The notes beneath the pieces are model-generated. The model was not told the DNA's origin and did no database searches. It was given only the letters and a program-made list of their open reading frames with translations. A stretch of DNA of 64,000 bases, taken from NCBI RefSeq assembly GCF_003254705.1, contig NZ_QFYR01000002.1, positions 496,001-560,000 of the forward strand, read 5' to 3'. Of this stretch, positions 17,484 through 26,845 are shown in pieces. This DNA comes from Phenylobacterium deserti. Its GTDB lineage: Bacteria; Pseudomonadota; Alphaproteobacteria; Caulobacterales; Caulobacteraceae. A program made the translations under genes and the position numbers. Within the stretch, counting starts at the first letter, position 1. The number at the start of each line of letters is the position of its first letter.

Positions 17484-18616
17484 TCTTCCGCGTCGCCTGC
17501 GTCGGTCATGAGCTCGGGCAGCTTGAACCGCACCGGCACGATGCAGCCTTTGCGGCCGGTGGAGGGGTTCGACGCCTTCGCCATGCGCAGGTAGTTGGAA
17601 GCCATCAGGCCGAATGCGGACGTCGGCTCGGACGCCAGCACCTCGATCGATCCGACCTCGCCCCACGGCGCCACGTCGAACCGCATCAGCGCCCATCCCT
17701 CGATCCTCCGGCCCTCCGCCGCCTTGGGGTAGGGGATCGGCGTTCGGAAGCTGAGGTCCACGTCCTCTTCGCAGCTGTCACCTGGGCGTTCGTAGCCGGT
17801 CCGCTGGGGCATGGGTGGGGCAGGCAAGGGCGCCGGAGGGGCGTAGTAGGTCATCAGGCAACCGACGGCTTCCTTGGACTCCCACCGGGAGGCGCGAACA
17901 GCACGCTCTGATCTTCGCCTAAGGTCCGGCGCGCCGGAGTCCGCGATGTGCACGACGTGGTGCGGACGGCCCTGCGTGCTGACATCGAAGCTCTCCAGGC
18001 TCCATTGCGGCCGACCGGGAAGCTTCTGAACCGCCGCATAGTCCGGGTGGTGCGTGATCCGGGGCGCCGGCGCTGTGTTCGGGCCGCAACCGGCAGAGCC
18101 GATCAGCTGGCGCAGTCGCCACTCGTCCCGTCCTCGCCACGTGCGCTCCGCGACGGCCTGGCGCAACAGGTCGGCGGGGGCGAGGGTCGGCAGGTGGACG
18201 CGGCCTTCGACGGTATAGGCGCACCCCGTGAAGCCGGCGTTCGAGGCTTCGAACCTCCAGGCGGCAAGCGTCGCTTCCAGTGGCTCAGTCTGATCATCGC
18301 GCCGTGGCGTGGCGGCACGGATGCCGAGGGGACGCCCGCTCGGATCGATGCGGAACAGGAACGTCTCCTGCCGGGGCGCCGCCTCGCCTGCGGGCATCCA
18401 GCTGGGCGCCGGGCTGAAGCGGTTGCCGGACAGGCGCCGCGGCGCGCCCTCGGCGCAGGTCACCGCAGGAGGCGGAGGCGCAAACCCCAGCAGCGCCCGC
18501 TCCGGCTGTGTGTGACGATCCACGATCGGCGGAACGGGCAAAGGAGGGGGCGCCGGAGCCGCCAAGACGGCGGCAGGCAGCCAAAGGGCAAGCGCGCAAA
18601 GGACGGGGCGAAGCAT
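17480..18616 (-). CDS. Exported protein with TonB C-terminal-like domain
   Basis: The 378-residue protein has an N-terminal signal peptide (MLRPVLCALALWLPAAVLA) followed by a Pro-rich stretch. The last 100 residues resemble a TonB C-terminal domain: PIPYPKAAEGRRIEGWALMRFDVAPWGEVGSIEVLASEP is the usual YPxxA...G.v.v.f.v...G.v pattern. A first, weaker copy may sit near residues 80-140. There is no TonB-type membrane anchor linked to ExbBD here, so a true energy transducer is doubtful; many such proteins are annotated as TonB family. The cysteine at C-E-E-D and one near the end could pair. Function unknown. Confidence 0.7.
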   Translation of the reverse strand: MLRPVLCALALWLPAAVLAAPAPPPLPVPPIVDRHTQPERALLGFAPPPPAVTCAEGAPRRLSGNRFSPAPSWMPAGEAAPRQETFLFRIDPSGRPLGIRAATPRRDDQTEPLEATLAAWRFEASNAGFTGCAYTVEGRVHLPTLAPADLLRQAVAERTWRGRDEWRLRQLIGSAGCGPNTAPAPRITHHPDYAAVQKLPGRPQWSLESFDVSTQGRPHHVVHIADSGAPDLRRRSERAVRASRWESKEAVGCLMTYYAPPAPLPAPPMPQRTGYERPGDSCEEDVDLSFRTPIPYPKAAEGRRIEGWALMRFDVAPWGEVGSIEVLASEPTSAFGLMASNYLRMAKASNPSTGRKGCIVPVRFKLPELMTDAGDAED

Positions 18617-18676
18617 GGACCCTCCGGTCGGGAAGGTCAGCTTAGATCCATCTCCGGTAGATCGACCAGTCTTTGC

Positions 18677-19525
18677 TCAACCGCCTTGAGCGCGCGCCGC
18701 GAGCCAGGCGTCGGCCAGCCGCAGGAAGCCTTCGATGTCGACCGTTTCGGCGCGGGCTTGCGGGTCGAGACCGGCGGCAGTGATGACTGGCTCGCCCGCC
18801 AAACCCTTAAGGCTGGCCCGAAGCATCTTGCGGCGCTGTCCAAAGGCTGCGGCTGTCAGCTTCTGCAGGGCGTCCAGTCGGCGCGGCTCCGGGCGATCGG
18901 CGCGCGGCGTCAGCCGCACGACGGCAGAGTCGACCTTGGGCGGAGGCGTGAACGCCCGGGCCGGCACGTCCATCACCAGCCGTGCTTCGCACGTCGCCTG
19001 AGCGATGACCGCCAGCCGCCCGTAGGCATCGTCGCCGGCTTTGGCGGTGATTCGCTCAGCCACTTCTTTCTGGAACATCAAGGTCAGCGAGGCGGGCGTC
19101 CAGGGGCCGGTAAGCCACTTGATCAGAAGGGCGGTGCCCACGTTGTACGGTAGGTTGGAGACGAGGTGCGCCGGCGCACCTCGCGCCAGTTCACGCTCGT
19201 CCACCTTCAGGGCGTCGGCGAACACCACATCCAGGGCGCCGCTCGCCGCTGCGCCGAGCTCCTCCAGAAGGGGGCGGAAGCGTTCGTCCTTCTCAACCGC
19301 CGTGACAGGTGCGCCCGTCTCCAGCAGTGCGCGCGTGAGACCGCCCGGACCTGGCCCGACTTCGATCACCCGGTCGCTTTCGCCGACTTCGGCCAGGCGC
19401 GCGATCTTCCGGGTAATGTTGAGGTCCAGCAGGAAGTGCTGTCCGAATGACTTTCGGGCCAGCAGGCCATGCGTCGCAAGGCTTTCGCGGAGGGGCGGAA
19501 GATCGGCCAGAGTCATGGCGCTCAA
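18677..19525 (-). CDS. rsmA: 16S rRNA dimethyladenosine transferase RsmA/KsgA
   Basis: RsmA dimethylates the two adjacent adenosines in helix 45 of 16S rRNA late in 30S assembly. The 282-residue protein shows the SAM-binding FGQHFLLDLNITRKIA start, the glycine motif VIEVGPGPGGLTRAL, and NLPYNVGTALL, the substrate-adenine motif. Length is normal. Its start overlaps the pdxA stop by four bases, so it ends the lptF-lptG-lptD-surA-pdxA-rsmA unit. The same surA-pdxA-rsmA order is known in E. coli and many proteobacteria. Confidence 0.96.
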   Translation of the reverse strand: MSAMTLADLPPLRESLATHGLLARKSFGQHFLLDLNITRKIARLAEVGESDRVIEVGPGPGGLTRALLETGAPVTAVEKDERFRPLLEELGAAASGALDVVFADALKVDERELARGAPAHLVSNLPYNVGTALLIKWLTGPWTPASLTLMFQKEVAERITAKAGDDAYGRLAVIAQATCEARLVMDVPARAFTPPPKVDSAVVRLTPRADRPEPRRLDALQKLTAAAFGQRRKMLRASLKGLAGEPVITAAGLDPQARAETVDIEGFLRLADAWLAARAQGG

Positions 19526-20529
19526 CCGCCTCGGCGGCGAGCGATCTGGTCAGCAAGCCGCACCGCCTGCACCAGACTATCGGCCCGCGCCAGTCCGCGC
19601 CCGGCGATATCGAAGGCCGTGCCATGATCAGGCGATGTGCGGACGATCGGCAGACCCAGAGTGACGTTCACGCCACCCCAGAAGTCGAGCATCTTCACCG
19701 GGATAAGCGCCTGGTCGTGATAGAGGCACACCGCCGCGTCGTACCGGCTGCGCATGGTTTCCGGGAATAGGCTGTCCGCAGGGAAAGGGCCCGTGGCGTC
19801 GACGCCCAGGTTGCGCAGCGCCCGGATGGCCGGCTCCACCAGTTCGATTTCTTCCCGCCCGATCCCGCCGCTCTCTCCCGCGTGGGGATTCAGCCCTGCG
19901 ACGGCGACCCGCGGCGCCAGAAGGCCGAAGTCACGCCTCAGGGACTGGGCGGTGACGAGACCGGCGTTGACGATCTTTTCGACGCTCAACAGCGAAGGGA
20001 CCTTGGCGATCGGCGCATGCACCGTCACCAGCGTCACCCGCAGGTCGCGTGCGGTGAGCATCATAATTGGCCCGCGCGCGCCGTCGTAGTTCGCGGCGGC
20101 CGTCAGCTCGCCCAGGAACTCGGTGTGACCGGGGAACTTGAATCCCGCCTCATAGAGCGGCGCCTTAGCGATTGGGGCCGTCACCACGCCCGAGACATCA
20201 CCACGCAGCGCGAGGCCCACCGCCGTCTCGATCCATTGGATTACAGCAGGCGCGTAGGCAGGCGATGGCTGGCCCGCCACAACGGGCGAGCGCATAGGCA
20301 AGTCGAGTACGGGCAAGGCGTCCGGAAACACCCGCAGCGCGTCCTCGGGCGCGTGGACTCGGCGCAGGATGGAAGCGCCGGCCACAGACGCGGAGGCCAG
20401 CGACTGGAAGTCGCCGACCGCCATGAACGCCGGACCACCGGCGCGGAGCTCGTTCCAAGCCTTGACGACAATCTCCGGCCCGACGCCGGCTGGATCGCCA
20501 AGGGTTAGCGCAAGCGGACCTGTCTTCAC
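19522..20529 (-). CDS. pdxA: 4-hydroxythreonine-4-phosphate dehydrogenase
   Basis: PdxA oxidises 4-phosphohydroxy-L-threonine in the DXP-dependent pathway to pyridoxal phosphate. The 335-residue protein begins with TLGDPAGVGPEIVVKAW, and has the metal-binding PGHTEFLGELT, NPHAGESGGIGREE, and YHDQALIPVKM segments. Each is characteristic of the family, and the metal-binding histidines are present. It overlaps surA upstream and rsmA downstream by four bases each. The match is secure. Confidence 0.95.
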   Translation of the reverse strand: MKTGPLALTLGDPAGVGPEIVVKAWNELRAGGPAFMAVGDFQSLASASVAGASILRRVHAPEDALRVFPDALPVLDLPMRSPVVAGQPSPAYAPAVIQWIETAVGLALRGDVSGVVTAPIAKAPLYEAGFKFPGHTEFLGELTAAANYDGARGPIMMLTARDLRVTLVTVHAPIAKVPSLLSVEKIVNAGLVTAQSLRRDFGLLAPRVAVAGLNPHAGESGGIGREEIELVEPAIRALRNLGVDATGPFPADSLFPETMRSRYDAAVCLYHDQALIPVKMLDFWGGVNVTLGLPIVRTSPDHGTAFDIAGRGLARADSLVQAVRLADQIARRRGG

Positions 20530-21962
20530 CCTCTCGTCTCGATGGTCGCGGAATTCCGCAGGTCACGCATATAGCGACGCGCCACCATGTTGAGTTGCTG
20601 GCCGATCAGGCGATTCTCGATGGCCGCCCGATCCAGCTGGGCGGCGCCTGCCGCGCGCTTGCCGCAGACGGCAAGAACGTGCAGCCCCACGCCGGTACGG
20701 ATCGGGGCCGACAGCTGACCGATCTCCAGGCTCTGGGCCGCAGCGCGGAACTCCGGCGCCAGGTCGTCGATCTCGGCTTCGCCCAGGTCGCCTGCCACGA
20801 CACCCTGTACCTTGCCGGCCGCGCTTTCGAGGTCCTGACAGCCCTGCTGCGTGCTGCTGCGCACGCTCTCGAGCTTGGCGCGCGCGGCTTCCACGTCGGC
20901 TGCCGATGCGCCCTGCGGGATGGCGACCGCCGCTTGCTTCAGGTTGACGAGGCTCGCGCCGCCGCCCGAGCGCTTGTCGCGCAGGTAGATGATGTAGACG
21001 CCGTCGCGTACAGGGATGGGCGCCGACAACTGACCGGGCCGCATCTGCGCCAGGGCGGCGTCCACTTCCGGAGGCATCTCACCTTCGGAGATCCAGCCGG
21101 CGTCGCCGCCGGCCGCCGCAGTCGGCGCCGCCGAGAACTGACGGGCCACAGACGGGAAGGGCGCACCCTGCTGCATCTGGGAGATCAGCTGAGCCGCCCC
21201 TTGCGTAGCGGCTTCCATGCCGCCGACGCGCGCGGCGTCGATCAGCACTTCGCTCACCTGGTACTGCGGGCGTGACGAAGCGGCCTGCAAGCGGGCGAGC
21301 GTCGCATCCACCTGATCGCCGCCCACGCGCAGGCGCGAGCCGTAGCGACCGCGGATCCAGCGCTCCCAACTCATCTGCGCCCGCACCTGCTGACGCAGCG
21401 TGTCGGGGTTGATGCCCTGGGCGCGAAGCTGGTTGAGGAAGGCCTCAGGGCGCATGTTGTTCTGCTGCGCCATTGCAGCGAGTTCTTCCGTCACCTCCTC
21501 GTCGGTGGCCACGATCGAGAACTTCTGCTCCCGTTCGACGCGGCGCAGTTCCTGGAACTGGATCCGCTCGTCGACCAGAGAGATCAGCGCCTCGCGCTGA
21601 AACTGCGGCAGGGTCTCCTGGGTCGGCTGAACGCCAGAGGTGGCGATCAACAGGCGCATCCGCTGCGCCAGGTCGTAAGTCGAGATGATCTCGTCGTTCA
21701 CCACCGCGGCGACCGATTCCGACATCGGCCGGGGTGCGGCGGGGGTGGCTTGAGCCGGAGCGGCCGGCTGGGCTTGCGGCGCTGGACGGGAGTCGAGACG
21801 ACCGCGAAGCGCCTGGGCCTGCACGCCGATGGGCAGAGCCGACAGAAGGGCGGCAGCAATAGCTGCGCCCCGCGCCGCTTGGCCCGTGACGTTACGCGCG
21901 TGCATCATGGATGGAGTCATTCCTTCGAGCGGCCGGCTTCGGCCTGCGATTTTATCTGCCAT
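20526..21962 (-). CDS. surA: Periplasmic peptidyl-prolyl isomerase, SurA-type
   Basis: This periplasmic chaperone helps outer-membrane proteins such as LptD to fold. The product (478 residues from the longest start) has a signal segment (GAAIAAALLSALPIGVQAQA), a SurA N-terminal domain (VAAVVNDEIISTYDLAQRM at about 90-110) and a parvulin domain around residues 250-350 (SEVLIDA, FSAAPTAAAGGDAGWI, YIIYLRDK), with a second weaker repeat after it. The longest start overlaps the lptD stop by 11 bases. An ATGATG at 21903-21908 has AAGGA upstream and places the signal peptide nearer the N-terminus, so it may be the real start. Confidence 0.9.
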   Translation of the reverse strand: MADKIAGRSRPLEGMTPSMMHARNVTGQAARGAAIAAALLSALPIGVQAQALRGRLDSRPAPQAQPAAPAQATPAAPRPMSESVAAVVNDEIISTYDLAQRMRLLIATSGVQPTQETLPQFQREALISLVDERIQFQELRRVEREQKFSIVATDEEVTEELAAMAQQNNMRPEAFLNQLRAQGINPDTLRQQVRAQMSWERWIRGRYGSRLRVGGDQVDATLARLQAASSRPQYQVSEVLIDAARVGGMEAATQGAAQLISQMQQGAPFPSVARQFSAAPTAAAGGDAGWISEGEMPPEVDAALAQMRPGQLSAPIPVRDGVYIIYLRDKRSGGGASLVNLKQAAVAIPQGASAADVEAARAKLESVRSSTQQGCQDLESAAGKVQGVVAGDLGEAEIDDLAPEFRAAAQSLEIGQLSAPIRTGVGLHVLAVCGKRAAGAAQLDRAAIENRLIGQQLNMVARRYMRDLRNSATIETRG

Positions 21963-24381
21963 ACAAAGGTCCGCCCAATGTGGCGAGCGTTAGGCGCACC
22001 GTAATCTGCTCACGCGGGCCCAGTTGGGCGATGCGGGTGTCTTCCTTGCGGTAGATCACATCCACGCGCACGCAGTCGTCCCGGTAGAAGACGCCGACGT
22101 CGCGGATGACCCAGGCCGCCGAGCTGTTCTCGAGACCTGGCACAGACGGCGGGTTGAGATCGACGTTGCCGTAGGCGGTGACGCCCCAGTTGCGCGTCAG
22201 GTTCAGCTCGCCACCGATGTCCAGGTTCTCGCGGTTCAGGTTGGACGAGTTGCCCAGGTCGGCGAGGCTGACGTTGTAGTTGTCCGTCAGGTAGCGGACG
22301 AAGCCCGAGCCGCGGCGGTTGACGACGTTGGCGCCAGCTTCCAGCCGCTGAATGCTGAGGTCGTCCGAGTCCAGACGCGCCCGGGTGAAGAAGGACAGGC
22401 CGCGCACCGGCCGCGCCTCGCCCGCCACGACCCAGTCCGACGCCTTGCTGCGCAGCCCGGAACGCGGGGAGAAGACTTCGTTCTTGTCGGCGCGGAAGCT
22501 GCGGCCGACCAACAGGCTGGCGCGACGTCCGTCGTCCCACAGCACCGACGCCCGGCCGGCGACATTCAGCCGCGCCCCGTCCTCGTAGAGGTCGAAGCCC
22601 GGGAACTTGTCGGGACGGAACAGGGTGGTCTCGTCGAACTCGAACGCGACGCTGTCCTCGTTGAGGTAGATCGGCTGGCCATCGGCGTCCCGGCCCACCA
22701 CTATTTGACGGGCGTCGGGCGAGACGACGACCTGAGCGAGAGGCTCCAGCACAATCGTGGAGTCACGCCAGCGCCGGAACAGCGGGTAGGAGATGTCGGC
22801 GCCTGCAGCGCCGAGGAGGCGGCTGGTCGTGCGCGAGGTGGTCGCTGAGCCTGGTCCGGCCACCACGTCGCTCAGGCTATAGCCGTCCACCCGAACGTCC
22901 ACGAAGGGATCGACGCGCAGCCCGCCCACCGAGGTGAGCGCGCGGCGCCAGTCCGCCTGGGCCGTCACCCGCCGGCTGTCGATGCCGGGGATGCGCTCGA
23001 TGGTGTTCGGGGCCTGTTCGCGCGTCAGTCCCACGGCCGAGCCGCGCAGCCGCACACGGCCGCCGAACATCTGGCCCAGTTCGTAGCGGGACTCGACCAG
23101 CGGCGCGATTAGCGGGAACGCGCGATCGTTCTCGAGCTTCGGATACTCGATGGTGCTGGGACGCAGGCCCTGGATGCTGATGGCCGCTGTCGAGAAGTAG
23201 GACTTCTCGTCCTGACGGATCGCATAGAGCTGCGAGATCAGCCGTCGGTCATCGGCGACATAGGGGCCGCGGCTCTCGAACACGTTGCCGATGTCGTACT
23301 TGTCGAAGATCAGCTTGTCCGACGCGCGCTCAGCCGTGAAGCCCCATCGCCAGTGCTCGCCCGCCTGGAAGGCGCCGCGGCTCAGGATGTAGCTGCGCGA
23401 GGTCGCTTCGCTGCCCGGAACGCGTTCGCCCTGGCCGTTGAAGTCGCGCTCGTGGGTGTAGCCGAAGCGGACGTCGAGATCGCCGGAGTAGAAGCGCTGT
23501 CGATATTGGCCGTTGAGCAGCGGGTTCACCTTGGTGTTCAGCTGCGGACTGATCACCAGATCGGAGTACGGCGAGATCACCCAAAGGTACGGTTGCTCGT
23601 AGGAGAAGCCGCGGCGGTTCGAGAGGCCCGGCTCGGGGGTCAGGAAGCCGGAAGCGCGGCCGGACTGCGGGTCGGCGTGCCAGAACACCGGTGAATAGAG
23701 CACCGGCGCGCCCAGCACGTGCACCTTGGCGTTCCGATAGTAGACGATGCGGCGCTTGCGATCCTGCACCACGCGATCAGCGCTGATCGACCAGGTCGGC
23801 GTCTTGGGTGACCCGTTGGTCGTGCAGATCGGGCAAGGCGTGTAGATCGCCTGATGCAGTTCCTGAACGTTCTCCGACCGGCGGATCGCGCTCGCGCCCG
23901 CGATCTTGACGTTCTCCTGCAGCCGGGCGGAGAAGCCCAACGCGACGCCAGCCCGCATGTCCTCGTCGAGCACGAACTCGTTGGCGTACTCGACCGTCCC
24001 GTCAGAGTTGATGATCTGGACATTGCCGATCGCCCGGATGACGCCCTGGCCTTCCTGCTCGGCTTGTTCGTAGATCAGGCGGTCGGCGCGCAGCGTCCGG
24101 CCTTCGTAGCGGATCTCGACGGAGCCTTCGGCGGTGGTCCGCTGGGTCTCGTCGTCGCGGATGATCTGGTCCGCTTCCATGTAGAGCTCGCCCGCGGCCA
24201 GCCCGTCGGGCGTACGCGCCGCTGGAGCGGTCGCCAGTGGCCCGTTCGCGGCTGGCGCCTGCGCCGGTGCAGGCGTGCTCGTCTGGGCCTGCGCGACGGC
24301 GCTCCACAGGACCGCGATGGCGGTCCCGGCGAGCATGGCGCGCTTGGCGGCTGCGGAAGGCGTGCGCCGACCCGAACTCAT
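21952..24381 (-). CDS. lptD: LPS assembly protein LptD
   Basis: LptD is the outer-membrane barrel that inserts lipopolysaccharide into the outer leaflet with LptE. From the ATG at 24381 it has 809 residues, with a signal peptide ending in SAVAQA, an N-terminal LptA-like OstA domain (GSVEIRYEGRTLRADRLIYEQ) and a large C-terminal beta-barrel. The open frame extends 25 codons upstream, but the signal peptide favours 24381. Three cysteines are visible: a CPIC pair near residue 150 and one near the C-terminus (DDCVRV). It lies between lptG and surA, so LPS transport and its chaperone are coordinated. Confidence 0.94.
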   Translation of the reverse strand: MSSGRRTPSAAAKRAMLAGTAIAVLWSAVAQAQTSTPAPAQAPAANGPLATAPAARTPDGLAAGELYMEADQIIRDDETQRTTAEGSVEIRYEGRTLRADRLIYEQAEQEGQGVIRAIGNVQIINSDGTVEYANEFVLDEDMRAGVALGFSARLQENVKIAGASAIRRSENVQELHQAIYTPCPICTTNGSPKTPTWSISADRVVQDRKRRIVYYRNAKVHVLGAPVLYSPVFWHADPQSGRASGFLTPEPGLSNRRGFSYEQPYLWVISPYSDLVISPQLNTKVNPLLNGQYRQRFYSGDLDVRFGYTHERDFNGQGERVPGSEATSRSYILSRGAFQAGEHWRWGFTAERASDKLIFDKYDIGNVFESRGPYVADDRRLISQLYAIRQDEKSYFSTAAISIQGLRPSTIEYPKLENDRAFPLIAPLVESRYELGQMFGGRVRLRGSAVGLTREQAPNTIERIPGIDSRRVTAQADWRRALTSVGGLRVDPFVDVRVDGYSLSDVVAGPGSATTSRTTSRLLGAAGADISYPLFRRWRDSTIVLEPLAQVVVSPDARQIVVGRDADGQPIYLNEDSVAFEFDETTLFRPDKFPGFDLYEDGARLNVAGRASVLWDDGRRASLLVGRSFRADKNEVFSPRSGLRSKASDWVVAGEARPVRGLSFFTRARLDSDDLSIQRLEAGANVVNRRGSGFVRYLTDNYNVSLADLGNSSNLNRENLDIGGELNLTRNWGVTAYGNVDLNPPSVPGLENSSAAWVIRDVGVFYRDDCVRVDVIYRKEDTRIAQLGPREQITVRLTLATLGGPLYGR

Positions 24382-24460
24382 GAAGTCTTCGATCCCCTCT
24401 CGCGCGCGGCCCCCGAACGTGGCGGGGCTTGGCGGATGCATAGCCGGGCAGGCCAACGAT

Positions 24461-25555
24461 TCAACCGTCTTCGGTGTAGCAGAGCAGGGTGAGCCCTGAC
24501 AGCAGGGCCACCACCGGCGGGCCCCAGGCTCCCGCGAACAACGGCAGGATGTCGGCGCGCGCCAGCGCGCCGGCGAACTGGTTGAAGAAGAAGATCACGA
24601 AACCCAGCGCCACGCCGGCTCCAGCCAGGCCCGCCAAGCCGCCCAGGCGAGCCAGCCGGAGGGAGAACGCCGCCGCCAGCACCGCCATCGCGGCGAATAG
24701 CACCGGGGTGGCGAGAAGCTGATGAAAGCGCAGCTGGTAGGCGGCGCCCGAGAACCCTGCCTGCTCCGTGAGCCGGATCGCGTCGGGCAGGCGCCAGAAG
24801 GCGATGGCGTCCGGCGACGCGAACCGCTCCATGGCCGACTCGGCGTCCAGGGTGGAGCGGATCGAAAGGCTGTCGGAGCGGACAGAGCTTTCACCCGCCG
24901 TCGCCTCGCGAACGTCCGTGAGCTGCCAGAAACCCGGCTGCAGCCGCGCCTCGGCGGCTTCCAGCCGGCGCTTGAACTCAGGCGTGCCCGCGCGGTTCTT
25001 CTGGTAGACGAACAGCGACACCCCCCGCAGCCGCACCGTGCCTCCGACGGTGTCGCGAGACTTGGCGTGGATTACGATCTGGTTCTTGTCATCGCCCTGG
25101 CGCAGCCAGATGTCCTTGGGCGTATCGCCCAGGTAATTCTCCATAAGGCGGGCCCGCGTGGCCTCGAACTGCGCGTTCATGGCGGCCGCCAGCGGATTGA
25201 GGGCGGTGACGGTCAGCACCCCGGCCACAAAGGCCGCGGCTCCGAACGGAAGGATGAAGCGCCAGGCGGACACGCCCGCGGCCCGCATCGCCACCAGTTC
25301 ACTGCGACGGTTGAGCCCCACATAGGCGCCGATGCCCCCGAACAGGAAGACGAACGGCAGCAGGACCTGGATCACCGAGGGCACCCGCAGGAAGGTGAGC
25401 CAGATGATCTCCGGGGCGCCCACATCCGCGCGCACGCCCACCTGACGTGACAGGTCGACGAACTGCACCAGGACGATGACGGTGCCGATGACCGCAAGGG
25501 CCGCCAGCACGCCGCCCAAGGTGCGGATCAGGACGTAGCGCTCCAGCCGGCCCAT
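24461..25555 (-). CDS. lptG: LPS export ABC transporter permease LptG
   Basis: LptG is one of two inner-membrane permeases of the LptB2FG machine that pulls LPS from the inner membrane. The 364-residue protein starts MGRLERYVLIRTLGGVLAALAVIGTVIVLVQFVDL and has three N-terminal helices, a periplasmic beta-jellyroll domain from about 120 to 260, and three C-terminal helices. PFVFLFGGIGAYVGLNRRSELVAMRAAG is a conserved YjgP/YjgQ block. Its ATG overlaps the lptF stop by one base. The ATPase gene lptB is not in the window. Confidence 0.94.
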   Translation of the reverse strand: MGRLERYVLIRTLGGVLAALAVIGTVIVLVQFVDLSRQVGVRADVGAPEIIWLTFLRVPSVIQVLLPFVFLFGGIGAYVGLNRRSELVAMRAAGVSAWRFILPFGAAAFVAGVLTVTALNPLAAAMNAQFEATRARLMENYLGDTPKDIWLRQGDDKNQIVIHAKSRDTVGGTVRLRGVSLFVYQKNRAGTPEFKRRLEAAEARLQPGFWQLTDVREATAGESSVRSDSLSIRSTLDAESAMERFASPDAIAFWRLPDAIRLTEQAGFSGAAYQLRFHQLLATPVLFAAMAVLAAAFSLRLARLGGLAGLAGAGVALGFVIFFFNQFAGALARADILPLFAGAWGPPVVALLSGLTLLCYTEDG

Positions 25556-26697
25556 CAGGCGGTCGCCCTTCGGGCGATGGATGGACCACGGTTGCGGCGG
25601 ATGTCGATGAACCGGCTGACGCGCTGGCGGAAGATGCTGCGCATTCCGAGCGCGAAGGCGATCAAGGGCACCAGGTACTGAAGGACGTTCAACCAGGCGC
25701 TTTCCTCAGCCGCCGACTGAACGGTGAAGCCGATGATGCGGGTCACGGCGGCCGCGGCGCCAATCCAAGCCATCCGTTTGCCGTAGCCCATCCGGGAGAA
25801 GCCGCCGCCGATGATGGCTGACAGGGCCAGGGCCATGAAGGCGATGTTGTAGAGCGGCGTCGAAAGCCGGGCGTGGCCTTCCGCCAGCAGACTGAGCCGG
25901 TTGCGACGCTCCCAGTCCTGGGTCAGGTCCGGGAACATCAGCTCGTGAAGGTAGCGGTCCGACGGCTTGTACTGGATCAGCTCGTCGCTGTTGGTCAGCG
26001 GCGACAGGTCGAAGACGTACTCGTCGAAGGTCAGGTAGTTCAGCACGCCGCGCTCGGAGAACTCCTGCGTCGAGCCCTTCTGCATGATCAGCACGGGCCG
26101 GCCCAGCCGCCGTGCGATACGGCCCTGGTCGGCGGTGTAGGTGGTGGCCGCGCCGTCCGCCTTCACCTGGTGGATGAACAGGTTGCTGATGTTGCCTTGT
26201 CCATCAACGCCTTGCGCATAGACGGTTAGGCCAGGCGCCGGCTCGGTGAACTCTCCCTCGCGCACAAGCGTGGAGGCGAGATCCGTCCGAACCTCGAAGA
26301 GCTCCTGCCGCAAGGTGCGGTAGGCAAGGGGTTGGATCCAGAGGTTCAGGAGCAGAGCCAGGAACGCGATGGTCGAGGCCAGCCGCAGGGCCGGGGAGAT
26401 CACCCGCCAGCGGCTCATGCCGCCGGCGAAGCAGACGACGATCTCCTGGTCGGTGTGCAGCCGGTTCAGGGTCACCAGTGCGGCGACGAACACGGCGATG
26501 GGCAGCACCATGTTGATGAGCTGCGGCATGTAGAGGAACGTCACCTTCAGGAAGACGAAGGCGCTTTGCCGCTGGTTCACGAGCAGATCGAGCCCGGCCA
26601 GGCTTTGGCTCAGCAGGGCGACCGCCGTCAGCGCCATTGTGGCGAGCAGCGTCGGGCCAACGAGCTGGCGCAGCAGGTAACGGTCGATCAGGCGCAT
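25555..26697 (-). CDS. lptF: LPS export ABC transporter permease LptF
   Basis: LptF is the partner of LptG in the LPS exporter. The protein (380 residues from the ATG at 26697) begins MRLIDRYLLRQLVGPTLLATMALTAV, the usual family opening, and carries the VVCFAGGMSRWRVISPALRLA block, a periplasmic jellyroll, and C-terminal helices. A GTG at 26718 would add seven residues; the family-like opening favours the ATG. It is the first gene of the lptF-lptG-lptD-surA-pdxA-rsmA operon. It is divergent from pepA, with about 150 bases between them where the promoters should lie. Confidence 0.93.
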   Translation of the reverse strand: MRLIDRYLLRQLVGPTLLATMALTAVALLSQSLAGLDLLVNQRQSAFVFLKVTFLYMPQLINMVLPIAVFVAALVTLNRLHTDQEIVVCFAGGMSRWRVISPALRLASTIAFLALLLNLWIQPLAYRTLRQELFEVRTDLASTLVREGEFTEPAPGLTVYAQGVDGQGNISNLFIHQVKADGAATTYTADQGRIARRLGRPVLIMQKGSTQEFSERGVLNYLTFDEYVFDLSPLTNSDELIQYKPSDRYLHELMFPDLTQDWERRNRLSLLAEGHARLSTPLYNIAFMALALSAIIGGGFSRMGYGKRMAWIGAAAAVTRIIGFTVQSAAEESAWLNVLQYLVPLIAFALGMRSIFRQRVSRFIDIRRNRGPSIARRATA

Positions 26698-26845
26698 CGG
26701 TAAGAAAGTACGGCTCACCCGGAGAATTTGCCGCGCCCCGGCCGCGGAGCTGTTCTAAACCATGCGTCGCGGCCCCGCACAACCGCTGCGCTTGCAGCCG
26801 ACGGTTGGCGGGGAAGGCTTAGCAGTCAGACCTGAGAGAGTTCGG

